From assembly GCA_964459495.1 (NCBI GenBank), contig CAYWNK010000001.1:49377-113376 (forward strand): 64,000 bases of DNA, read 5' to 3'. Every line of letters begins with the position of its first letter. Position 1 is the first letter of the stretch. The notes under the pieces were generated by a model that was given only the letters and a program-made list of their open reading frames with translations, did not search any database and was not told the DNA's origin. Position numbers and translations under genes: made by a program. This DNA comes from CAYWNK01 sp964459495. Lineage in GTDB: Bacteria > Planctomycetota > UBA1135 > GCA-002686595. Below are positions 29,434-38,045 of this stretch, in pieces.

Positions 29434-31797
29434 ATGACCCTTATGAACCGGCCGAAGTCCCTGTCCCTGCAACTGCTGCTCTTGTTCTGCATCGCCAGCG
29501 CCCAAGGGGTGCTGGCCCAAGAGGTGGAGACCGTTGTCCTCGGACGAGTGCTGCTACCAGACGGTGCACCCGCGCAGGGTGCGAGCGTGTCCGCGGTGGC
29601 CCGCATGCCCAGATCCGGGCGGCGGCTTGGGTCCATTCAGTGGTCCTCCTCCGTGGAATCCGACAGCACAGGACGCTTCTCAATCGCCTATCCCCTGGAT
29701 CATGGGTTGGAGCTCACGTTGACCGCGGCGTTCGATGACTTCCTGCCGTTGGAATGGGAATGGGAGTGGGAGGGCGAGCCCCGTGATCCGGCGAAGGCGC
29801 TTCCGGAGCGTCGCTTTGAACATGCCGTCTACCTCACGGGCTCAATCGTCGGCGAATCAGGAGAGCTGTTGATCGATGGATGGGATGTTTGGGCGCTTCC
29901 CGGTGACGACAAGAACAATCATCTCAAGGCCAGCCTACTCCAGATTCGGCCGGATCCAGACACGGGCCGATTCAGCGTCGGTCCCATGGCACCAGGCACT
30001 CTCACGGTCCTCGGGGTTCATGAACTTGGAATGGTGACCGATTCCGCGAGGGTGGAAGTGACCATCGATGAACCTGCCCATGTTCTGTTGAAAACGAAGG
30101 GGACGGATCCGCTTCGGAGCGTGATCGTTGTGGCTGAGGCCTCCAAGCCGTCGGGTTTCAGCCTCGAGGGACCATTTACCAGCGGTCTCGGCAATCCACA
30201 GGGCTGCTACTTGTTCCTGTTCGATGCCAATGGCCAAGTGCTTGCTGAGGCCGAGAGTCAGCGCCTCCTTCAATCGCAAGGTTGGTGCTTCCAAGATGTT
30301 CCTCCGGGCGAGTACACCGTGGAGCTTTGGCACCCGCTGTTCGAGCGCGTGCGCATCGATGATGTCCGACCCGGGAAGGTGGAGACGATTCAACTCGTGG
30401 GCAGCGCCATCCTTGAGGTCGATGCTCTGGATAGCGAACTGAACCGCCTCGGAGATTTCGACGTAAGCCTGCGCTATGAGATCCAGGGTGATCAGCATCT
30501 GCCCTCTGCGCTGCAGCCCATTGGTCCCACACGCGAAGGGGGCAAGCGGTTCGAGGGAATCGTGGCAGGCAAGATGGCTGTCGTAGTTCGGAGCCCTGAC
30601 GGGGAGCAGGCCGTCGTCGACCTTGGCCTGGTGCAGCCGAATGAGACGCGCCGAGTCGAGGCCCGTCTATCGGCTACGGTGCCGCTGGTGGTTCAGGTCG
30701 TCGATTCGAAAGGGCAGCCCATCGTGGGCGCAACACCGGACTTCGACTTTCGTGGTCAAGCCTTTGAAGAGTGGATCGATGTGGACGTCTCGCCGACCGA
30801 TGGCGATGGACGCTGCGTGATCGAGGGCTTGGCGCCAGGGCTATGGACGATTCTCGCAGACCTTGAGGGCCATGGGGAAGCGGCGCTGACCGTGAAGCAT
30901 CCCCTGCCCGGCACCGAGCCGGTCGTGATTCAGCTTGTCCCTCTCGGTGCGATCGAGGGACAGCTGCGCTGCCGCGAGGGCTTTGACTTCGAGGGAATTG
31001 AAATCACCGTCCGGTCCGAAGGAGCTCCCGGAAGTAGGGCCTGGAACCGGCGTCCAGGCAAAGATCCCAGGATCCGGGCAGACGGACGCTTTCGGATTGA
31101 CGATCTGCCCGTTGGACAAGCCAACCTCGCAGTCCAGTTCAGTCCGCGGTCCGGCTATTCCCGTCCAAAGGGCAAGCGCCCCATCAGCCGCGTTGTCGAT
31201 GTGGTCGGAGGCGAACAGGATTGGGTGCTCGATCTCGAACCTCTCATCGCGGCCTCATGCGAGGTCAGCTGCACGCTGGATGGCGAATCCGATCAAGGGA
31301 TGCGCGTGGTGCTGGTGGCTGAAGACCGTTTGAGGCGCAGCGTCGATGAGGGAACGATCTACAAGCTCGTCGGTAGCAAGGGAAGCCTGAGCGAGGGGGG
31401 CCTTGTGACCTTCTCAGACCTGGATCCTGCAGCGACCTATGGGGCATTCGCCGTCAGCGGGAACAATGACTGGGCTGCAGCGCTGGGTAAGGTGCAGGCC
31501 AAGTCGTACCTTGAACCGGCGCATCTCGACCGCACGCTCAACCTGGTGGAGCGTGAGGTTTTGCTCCGTCGCGCAGGCGATGGAGACTGGGCAGGCACCG
31601 AGTTCGGCTGGGCTTGCCAGGGAGTGGCGCCCTTGGGAGCCAAGGCGAAGGCGAGCGCGGAGTCGACGTTGGCGCTACGCATGCCGCCGGGCAAGTACAG
31701 TCTGTACCGCACCGGGGCCAAACATGCCAAGCAGGTCGCGTTCGAATGGCAGGCCGGGGATGGCCTACTGGAGATCGAGGTTCCGGGGGACGAATGA
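29434..31797 (+). CDS. Array paralog A6
   Basis: 787 aa from ATG 29434, chosen because it puts the signal peptide (SLQLLLLFCIASAQGVLA/QE) at the true N-terminus. The in-frame ATG at 29365 overlaps the A5 stop and has a better GGAGG site; using it would give an untypical 23-residue leader before the signal sequence. Landmarks: VLGRVLLPDGAPAQGASV, YLTGSIVGESGELLIDGW, YLFLFDANGQVLAEA, ELWHPLFERVRIDDV, GFDFEGIEITV, a divergent RLRRSVDEGTIYKLVG segment and C-terminal WACQG (Cys728). The stop overlaps the A7 ATG. Confidence 0.82.
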   Translation: MTLMNRPKSLSLQLLLLFCIASAQGVLAQEVETVVLGRVLLPDGAPAQGASVSAVARMPRSGRRLGSIQWSSSVESDSTGRFSIAYPLDHGLELTLTAAFDDFLPLEWEWEWEGEPRDPAKALPERRFEHAVYLTGSIVGESGELLIDGWDVWALPGDDKNNHLKASLLQIRPDPDTGRFSVGPMAPGTLTVLGVHELGMVTDSARVEVTIDEPAHVLLKTKGTDPLRSVIVVAEASKPSGFSLEGPFTSGLGNPQGCYLFLFDANGQVLAEAESQRLLQSQGWCFQDVPPGEYTVELWHPLFERVRIDDVRPGKVETIQLVGSAILEVDALDSELNRLGDFDVSLRYEIQGDQHLPSALQPIGPTREGGKRFEGIVAGKMAVVVRSPDGEQAVVDLGLVQPNETRRVEARLSATVPLVVQVVDSKGQPIVGATPDFDFRGQAFEEWIDVDVSPTDGDGRCVIEGLAPGLWTILADLEGHGEAALTVKHPLPGTEPVVIQLVPLGAIEGQLRCREGFDFEGIEITVRSEGAPGSRAWNRRPGKDPRIRADGRFRIDDLPVGQANLAVQFSPRSGYSRPKGKRPISRVVDVVGGEQDWVLDLEPLIAASCEVSCTLDGESDQGMRVVLVAEDRLRRSVDEGTIYKLVGSKGSLSEGGLVTFSDLDPAATYGAFAVSGNNDWAAALGKVQAKSYLEPAHLDRTLNLVEREVLLRRAGDGDWAGTEFGWACQGVAPLGAKAKASAESTLALRMPPGKYSLYRTGAKHAKQVAFEWQAGDGLLEIEVPGDE

Positions 31798-34139
31798 GAT
31801 ACGCCTTGATCCTATTGCTGTGTCTGGCTTCCTCGGCTTGGGGGCAGGAGAAGGAGACCGCCGCTGTCCGCGGCAAACTCCTGCTGGCGGATGGGTCGCC
31901 GGCGGTAGGCGCATCGGTTGTGCTCTCGCTTGAGATCCTGAAGACCGCAGGTGAGGGAGGTCGACCTGCGCAGAAGATGCCGAACCATGCAAGCGCTTCG
32001 GTGGGTGCGGACGGGTCCTTCTTGCTGCGCTGCAGTGCGGAGTCAGTGGGGATCTACGAGCTTGAGGCAAGCCTCGGGCCAGAGGAAATCAAGAGCTGGA
32101 CCTGGATCGGCATGGAGGCAGGTGAGGAGAAAGACCTCGGCAGCCGGACCTTTGCGGCAAGGTGCTTCGTGGACGGGCATTTGGAAACAGAGGATGGCGA
32201 GGTCCTGGTAGCCAACTGGAGGATCGTTGGTGTTCACGAGCAGCTCACGCAGTTCAGCGGCACAGCCTCGAGCCATAGCGCAACGGTGGATCAGGCCACG
32301 GGGCGCTTTCGTCTCGGGCCCTTTCGCCAGGGAGAAGTGACGGTCAGCGCCAAGCTTCCCGGCCAGGCGGAATGCAAGAGCCAGGTGGTGACCCTGTCGC
32401 CTTCGAAGGCCGCCTACGTGGTGCTCAAGCTCGAGGGGCAGCATCCAACGGAGCGGCTGCGTTTCACGGCTCGCTGCGAGCGCTTTCCCAGCTGTCGACT
32501 CGATCATACACCTGGCTTAGATGGGCCAGGGCTCGTGCTCGTAGATGCCGAGGGGAATGCAGAGGCAAAGGCCGTTCGCAGCCGGTCGGGGGTCTATGAC
32601 TGGGAGATCGAAACCACAGGGCCCGGTGAGTACGTGGCGGAGGTTCGTCATCCCGCGTTTGCACCGCTACGACTGGAGGGCCTGCGTGGTGGTCCGACCT
32701 ACAAGGTCGATCTGGAGGGATCGGCGGCTCTGAGGCTTGAGGTGATCAACCAGCGGGGTGGTTCCCTGCTGGGCTGCAGAGCGACAGTGAGCTATCCGTC
32801 GATCCGAGGTCGCACGAGCCGTCAGTACAGCAGCAAGTATGACCCAGGGCAGCCGGGCTGGTTGTTGGATGGGCTTATCCCTGGCGACCTTCGACTCCTT
32901 GTGGTGGCGCCTTGGGGCGAGACGCGGGTCAAGGCGATCCCAGATCTCGCGCCCGGTGAGACGAGGGAGGTGCGCCTGGTTTTCATAGCGCCCCGTGCGA
33001 TCGACATCGTCGTCGAGGAACTCGACGGCACCCCAGCGGTGGAAGTGCCCGTTGTGTTTGGCCGCGGCGGTGCGGAGGGTTTGTACGAGCCATTCAGCCG
33101 GGGCCAGAATCCGAGGAGAAAGACGTCGCAGCTGGCCTGGACAGATTCCGAGGGGCGCATTCGCATCGAAGATGGACTGGCGGGGGAGTGGACAGTACGG
33201 GCCTTCTCAAGCGCGTTTGCTTTTGCCGAGCTGAGCTTCGAACACGGCCCCGAAGGCGACCAGATCCGGCGGCTCCGCCTGCCCGAGGTTGGCAGCATCG
33301 AAGGGCGTCTCATGACTGAGGGACCGTTCGACTTCACGGTTCTCTCGGTCTATCCCGCGCCGACGGAGGACATGGGCCGCGATTCGCTGGCGCGCCGTTT
33401 GGGGCTGGAGCTGCCCGTAGTTCGCCCAGATGGGACGTTTCGAGTGGATGGAGTCCCTGTCGGCCCAATCGAGCTACTCATCCTCCCGGACGGGGGCGGG
33501 CGTGAGTTGGCCAATCGCAAGAAGGCACTGCTCAGCACGGAGATCGACGTTCAACCGGGCGTCCAGTCTTTCCAGGCTCTGCTCCCTGGACCGTTGGACG
33601 CAACCCTGACGGTGGCGCTGCGGGGCATGCCGGGGGAGACGGATGGGCTGCGTGTGGTGGCGCTGGAAGAGCCCACGGACGAACAGGACTTGTCTGCTGT
33701 GCGCTACCTTGAGCTGGACGCAGGGTTCCGTACCAGCGATGGCGAGGTTCGCCTGGAGGGCCTGCGGCCGCTCGTGGAACACCGGTTCTTCGTGATCAAC
33801 GAAAAGGCCCGCTGGATCGGCTTCGGGCAAAAGGTGAAGGCCCTGGCTCCGCGCAAGGTATGGGCCGTCAACAAGGCGCTCCAGCTGGTCACCCACACGG
33901 TTGAGGTGACCGATTCCCACGGTGAGCCTCTGCCGGATACCGAGGTCGGGTGGGCCTGCCGCGGCTGGTCGACGTATCGCTGCCGGGGGCTTACCGACTC
34001 GCTGGGACGGATCGAGCTCACCATGCCGGTTGGCTCCTATGGCCTCTTTCTGCCCGGTGATGAGAAGTCGCAGGCAACCTACTTTGCATGGGCCGCGGGC
34101 GAGAGCCCCGAGACGATCGAACTCCAAGAGGCCCAATGA
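31794..34139 (+). CDS. Array paralog A7 (divergent subgroup)
   Basis: 781 aa; the ATG overlaps the A6 TGA (ATGA at 31794-31797). A short signal peptide (YALILLLCLASSAWG/QE) ends at residue 17. The first domain is retained (VRGKLLLADGSPAVGASV), but the second landmark is altered to CFVDGHLETEDGEVLVANW and the middle block to EVRHPAFAPLRLEGL. The GFDFSSVE motif becomes GPFDFTVLSV and the RMERY segment is lost. The C-terminal block has WACRGWSTYRC (Cys722 and Cys730). With A8 it forms a clear subgroup distinct from A1-A6. Confidence 0.85.
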   Translation: MRYALILLLCLASSAWGQEKETAAVRGKLLLADGSPAVGASVVLSLEILKTAGEGGRPAQKMPNHASASVGADGSFLLRCSAESVGIYELEASLGPEEIKSWTWIGMEAGEEKDLGSRTFAARCFVDGHLETEDGEVLVANWRIVGVHEQLTQFSGTASSHSATVDQATGRFRLGPFRQGEVTVSAKLPGQAECKSQVVTLSPSKAAYVVLKLEGQHPTERLRFTARCERFPSCRLDHTPGLDGPGLVLVDAEGNAEAKAVRSRSGVYDWEIETTGPGEYVAEVRHPAFAPLRLEGLRGGPTYKVDLEGSAALRLEVINQRGGSLLGCRATVSYPSIRGRTSRQYSSKYDPGQPGWLLDGLIPGDLRLLVVAPWGETRVKAIPDLAPGETREVRLVFIAPRAIDIVVEELDGTPAVEVPVVFGRGGAEGLYEPFSRGQNPRRKTSQLAWTDSEGRIRIEDGLAGEWTVRAFSSAFAFAELSFEHGPEGDQIRRLRLPEVGSIEGRLMTEGPFDFTVLSVYPAPTEDMGRDSLARRLGLELPVVRPDGTFRVDGVPVGPIELLILPDGGGRELANRKKALLSTEIDVQPGVQSFQALLPGPLDATLTVALRGMPGETDGLRVVALEEPTDEQDLSAVRYLELDAGFRTSDGEVRLEGLRPLVEHRFFVINEKARWIGFGQKVKALAPRKVWAVNKALQLVTHTVEVTDSHGEPLPDTEVGWACRGWSTYRCRGLTDSLGRIELTMPVGSYGLFLPGDEKSQATYFAWAAGESPETIELQEAQ

Positions 34140-36523
34140 GAAGACGCTGGGTGATTCCGCTGCTCATGCCGCTCTGGGCGTCAATGGGTCAGGGCCAGGA
34201 CTCTTCGAGTTCCGTATTGCGCGGGCGTGTGCTGCAGTCCGATGGTTCCCCGGCCGTCGGGGCGGTGGTACGTGGTTTGGTGCGGAGCGTCGAACTGAAA
34301 GATGGTCGGCTCGGTTGGATGGACTTGCCGCATCCGGAACCCGGTCGGGTGGGAGCCGACGGCAGCTATTCGCTGAAGTTCTTAGCCAACGAGAGTGCGA
34401 ACTACACGGTCGAGTTCCAGCTAGCCGGCCACATCGATCAGGTCCAGCATTGGACGGGGCTCACGCCGGACGAGCCCAAAGAGATCGACGTTCAGATGGA
34501 GGCGGCTTGTTTCCTGACAGGCCACCTTGAGTCGACCGAAGGCAACCTGCTGGTCGATGGGTGGACGATCACCGGGATTTCGACGGTCTTGCCAGAACAG
34601 GGCGAATCCCCAGTGTCCCATGCCGTCGCCGTGGATCCTGCGACGGGGCTCTTTCGCTTAGGACCGTACCCCGTCGGATTCGTTCAGCTCCAAGCTCGGA
34701 CCAGGGACAAGCGCATGACCCGCCAGAGGTTGATTCAGGTGGAGCCAAAGGGGCAGGGCAGTGTCGTCTTGCGGGTGGAGGACCTGGAGGTCCATCGGGT
34801 GCTGCGTTTCCTAGCGTTCAATGCCCAATACCCTTTTCTTGGTCTGGACGGTGTCGCGCCGGCGCCTGGAATGGAGGCTGGAGATGGGCTGGTGTTGGTG
34901 GACGGGAGTGGGAACGTGGTCGCCTCGGCAACCAAGCGGGCATCGGGACGGGATGAGTGGGAAATTGGCCCCGTGGATTTGGGGGAGTACAGCGTCGAGG
35001 TGCGTCACCCCGCGTTTCAGCCCGTGCGACTAGATTCCGTGTCTCCAGGCTCGCTCTACCCGATCGTTCTCAAGGGTTCTGCGGCCCTGGAGCTCGAGGT
35101 CGTCGATCAATACGGTTCCCACCTGACCCACTACGGGGTCCTGGCAGACTGCGGGAAAGGCGTGCGGCTCGCGTCGCACACCTTCACCAGCATTGGCGAT
35201 CCTGCGCCAGCGGAAGGTCGCATCGATGGCCTGATGCCCGGAGATGTTCGCGTGATCGTCACGCCGGCTTGGGGGCGTCCAAAGAGCGTCGTAGTGAAGG
35301 ACCTCCAGCCGGGAGAGACCCGCCAGCTACGCATCGGGCTGCTGGCTCCCGGTCTACTCCAAGTGGCGGTCGAAACACCGTCCAGTGAGCCCGCACCCGG
35401 GGCGGAAGTGCACTACACGAGGAAGGGCCTGAGGCAGCTCTACACGGTTGAGGAGCACGATGGTCGGCTGATGCACATCCCCAAGCGCTTTGCGATTGCG
35501 GACGAGCTCGGGATCGCGCGGATTCAAAACGCTTCGCCGGACGACTGGACCTTTCGGGTTTGGGCCTCTCCCTTCGCCTTTAGCGAGCGGACCAATGCCC
35601 ATACGCTCGAGTCGCGAATGCCCGTCAAGCTACGCCTGCCGGTCACGGGACGGTTGGAGGGGAAGCTGTTCTACACCGGTCCTTTCGACCTGACCAATCT
35701 GTGCGTGTTCGTGTACGCCGCGGATCAGGCCGATGCCTTCAGGTACATGCGCCGGGGCATGCAGGACCTGCCGTGGGTGCGGGCTGACGGGTCTTTCGCG
35801 ATTCAAGGCGCTCCGACCGGCCGCGTGCAGCTCGAGATCCTCGTCGGTGACCGCAGCCCCAACCCGGGTTTCCGAGGCGATCCGTTCTATTCGGAGCTGA
35901 TAGAGGTCAATCCGGGGACAACCAACGTCACGGTCGACCTCCAAGACACCCTGCAGGCGAGCCTGCGCGTTGTGCCGTTGTCGGCCGGCGGCGACAAGCT
36001 GGGGAACGTGGACGTATTCGTCGTCGCCAGCAAGCTGGCATCCGTCGAAGACCGTGCCAGCCTGGCCGCTGGAAGAGTGGCCGAGCTCGCTGGTCCAAAA
36101 GTCATCGGCGGCGGGAGGGACTTGGTGGTCCGCGGCCTGGTGCCGCTGCTTGAGCATCGCCTCCTGCTGGTCGACAGGGACGGCCACTGGCTTGCGGATG
36201 GCGGCCCCATCGATGGCATCGATCCCGGCGAGGAGGGGTATGCGGAACTGGTCATCAGTCCGCTGGAGGGCGTGGTGCACGTGCAGGACGAGCACGGGAA
36301 AGAGCTCGCGGGTGTAGAGATCGGCTGGTCTTGCCGGGGCTGGACGGATCCGCGCTGCAAGGGGACCACGGACGCTCAGGGACGCCTACACTTGATCCTT
36401 CCTTCGGGGTCCTACGGCCTCTACCGCTCCTCGCAAACCCCTCAACCTGCGGCGACGTTTCACTGGAAAGAGCGAAGCGCTGAAGATCTCCCTCTCGTCG
36501 TCCAATTGCCGCCAGGCAACTAA
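34136..36523 (+). CDS. Array paralog A8 (divergent subgroup)
   Basis: 795 aa; the ATG overlaps the A7 TGA (ATGA at 34136-34139). The signal peptide ends near residue 20. Landmarks: LRGRVLQSDGSPAVGAVV, CFLTGHLESTEGNLLVDGW, EVRHPAFQPVRLDSV, GPFDLTNLCVFVY, and C-terminal WSCRGWTDPRC (Cys733, Cys741) followed by GSYGLYR. It shares with A7 the GHLE and RGW features absent from A1-A6. It ends PPGN. A 119-bp gap separates it from the membrane-anchored last gene. No catalytic motif is visible. Confidence 0.85.
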   Translation: MRRRWVIPLLMPLWASMGQGQDSSSSVLRGRVLQSDGSPAVGAVVRGLVRSVELKDGRLGWMDLPHPEPGRVGADGSYSLKFLANESANYTVEFQLAGHIDQVQHWTGLTPDEPKEIDVQMEAACFLTGHLESTEGNLLVDGWTITGISTVLPEQGESPVSHAVAVDPATGLFRLGPYPVGFVQLQARTRDKRMTRQRLIQVEPKGQGSVVLRVEDLEVHRVLRFLAFNAQYPFLGLDGVAPAPGMEAGDGLVLVDGSGNVVASATKRASGRDEWEIGPVDLGEYSVEVRHPAFQPVRLDSVSPGSLYPIVLKGSAALELEVVDQYGSHLTHYGVLADCGKGVRLASHTFTSIGDPAPAEGRIDGLMPGDVRVIVTPAWGRPKSVVVKDLQPGETRQLRIGLLAPGLLQVAVETPSSEPAPGAEVHYTRKGLRQLYTVEEHDGRLMHIPKRFAIADELGIARIQNASPDDWTFRVWASPFAFSERTNAHTLESRMPVKLRLPVTGRLEGKLFYTGPFDLTNLCVFVYAADQADAFRYMRRGMQDLPWVRADGSFAIQGAPTGRVQLEILVGDRSPNPGFRGDPFYSELIEVNPGTTNVTVDLQDTLQASLRVVPLSAGGDKLGNVDVFVVASKLASVEDRASLAAGRVAELAGPKVIGGGRDLVVRGLVPLLEHRLLLVDRDGHWLADGGPIDGIDPGEEGYAELVISPLEGVVHVQDEHGKELAGVEIGWSCRGWTDPRCKGTTDAQGRLHLILPSGSYGLYRSSQTPQPAATFHWKERSAEDLPLVVQLPPGN

Positions 36524-36642
36524 CCTCGACGTTCCATGTTCGTTCGAATGCCATGCTGATTCGCAGCGAGGTTCGGCCGCCGGTCCCGGGGGAGGTTCTG
36601 ATCAGGTTCGCGTACGGGAATCGGACTCGTAGCTAGGCTGCA

Positions 36643-37935
36643 ATGGACATGGGCAAGGCACTGATTGGCTTCTTCTGCGTGTGCGCGCTACTTGTGCTGC
36701 TCGTCCAACAGGGTGGGGAGAGGCCAGAGCCGCTGGATCTCTCGCGGTCTGCGGAGGTAGAGCAGGTGGTCGAGGCCAGCACTCTGGTAGGGGCACCGGA
36801 CGCGGAGTATGCGGCCCCAACAAGTTGGCAACGAAGGGTGGTCAGCGGCAGTGGTCGGCTGCGGGTGGTGCACGCGGAGGGCCTGGGTGGAATGCAGGGC
36901 TGCAGGCTGCGCATCAATGGGGGCGAAGAGCTGGTGACGGATGGTGATGGTGCCGTGCCCGAGCGGAAGTGGCCGGTGGGGAGCGTGCTCTCCTGTGAGG
37001 TTGATGTGGATGGCGATGGAGACACCGACGAAACGTTGACTCACCGGGTTGGCGGGGGCGACGAGCCCCTTGCGATCGGAGGCTGGGCGACGTTTGAGTT
37101 TCAGCAGGCGCCGCAAAATCGAGCGGCCTACCCCCTGGATTCTGTGGGCTGGTCGAAGCGCTTCGGTCCCCTGAAAGAAGTCGGTGGCGTGCAGAAACCC
37201 CGTGAGCCAATGCGGGGATCATCGAGGCCGTGGGTCCGAATTCCGGCGCAGCATCTGTCCCTGCGTTCGGATTGGTTGGTGGTCGCGCGGTCAGGCGCGA
37301 TCGTCGATTTTGAGCACATGCTGCAACGCTATGGCCTGCAGGTGATCCAGGTGAACATGGTGCCTGTCGGTTCGTTGCGGGTGAACTTTGTAGGGGGCGA
37401 GCCGTTGAACCTGAAAGGGAGCCTGCACTGGCTGGGTCCCGCCGGAGAAGCGCCCAAGATCGACGAGCCGAGGTGGAACACAGCGAGCGGCCTGGCCCAG
37501 TGGCGAAAGCTACCGATTGGGCCCTACGAGCTCCGCCTCACAAGCCTGATCCATGAACCTTGGCGCGGCCGGCTGCAGATCGAGATCGGTCGAAACGAGC
37601 AGTGGGTTGGTCTGGCTCAAGGACGCGGGCACACGATCACGTGCACGGTCGATGCTCCACCGGACGATCCGCAGTTCCTGGAGAAGCTACCCCAGATTCA
37701 GCTGGTTCTCAGCGAGGGCGCGGATCGTTGGGTTTCGGTCGTCCTCAAGCCGTTGGATGTCGATTCTCCACTCGGTCAGATCACATACCAAGGTCCATCC
37801 ATTCGGGAGGGGAAATGGACGGTGGAGCGCAGGCATTTTCCGGGCCACGACCTGCTGCTCGAGCGGCAGGAATGGAGTGGGCAAACCTTGCGTCTTAGGC
37901 GTAGAAGCGCCCAGGGCGAAGGGTCAAGCCGTTAG
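36643..37935 (+). CDS. Membrane-anchored protein closing the array (module relative of A1-A8)
   Basis: 430 aa from ATG 36643 (36649 also possible). An uncleaved-looking hydrophobic helix, LIGFFCVCALLVLLV, lies at residues ~7-21 with few charges before it. The body then has a region with an Asp-rich DVDGDGDTDE loop that may bind calcium, an unrecognised middle, and a C-terminal part whose LPIGPYELRLTSLIHEPWRG and IGRNEQWVGLAQ stretches follow the same pattern as the conserved ...GEY-VELRHP-FEPVRIEG... module of A1-A8. I therefore read it as a shortened, anchored relative rather than an unrelated gene. The similarity is weak and read by eye. Function unknown; it could tether the secreted paralogs (inference). 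Confidence 0.7.
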   Translation: MDMGKALIGFFCVCALLVLLVQQGGERPEPLDLSRSAEVEQVVEASTLVGAPDAEYAAPTSWQRRVVSGSGRLRVVHAEGLGGMQGCRLRINGGEELVTDGDGAVPERKWPVGSVLSCEVDVDGDGDTDETLTHRVGGGDEPLAIGGWATFEFQQAPQNRAAYPLDSVGWSKRFGPLKEVGGVQKPREPMRGSSRPWVRIPAQHLSLRSDWLVVARSGAIVDFEHMLQRYGLQVIQVNMVPVGSLRVNFVGGEPLNLKGSLHWLGPAGEAPKIDEPRWNTASGLAQWRKLPIGPYELRLTSLIHEPWRGRLQIEIGRNEQWVGLAQGRGHTITCTVDAPPDDPQFLEKLPQIQLVLSEGADRWVSVVLKPLDVDSPLGQITYQGPSIREGKWTVERRHFPGHDLLLERQEWSGQTLRLRRRSAQGEGSSR

Positions 37936-38045
37936 TAGGCCAACGCTGATGGCGCGCGGTTCTTTTCGGGCAAGTTGCGATACAGCACCGATGGGAAGGT
38001 GAAGTACCAACCGGATCGAAAGCGCTAGCCCCTCGCTCCATGGGC

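Noticed and set aside
17121..36523. Possibility that the tandem repeats are a CRISPR, satellite or assembly artefact
   Set aside because: The copies are full-length genes that differ throughout, with distinct signal peptides and lengths, so they are diverged paralogs and not a collapsed or duplicated assembly.
17121..36523. Reading A1-A8 as metallocarboxypeptidases or TonB-dependent receptors because of the first domain
   Set aside because: No HxxE zinc site, no catalytic Glu context and no receptor plug or barrel signatures; only the regulatory-like beta domain is shared.
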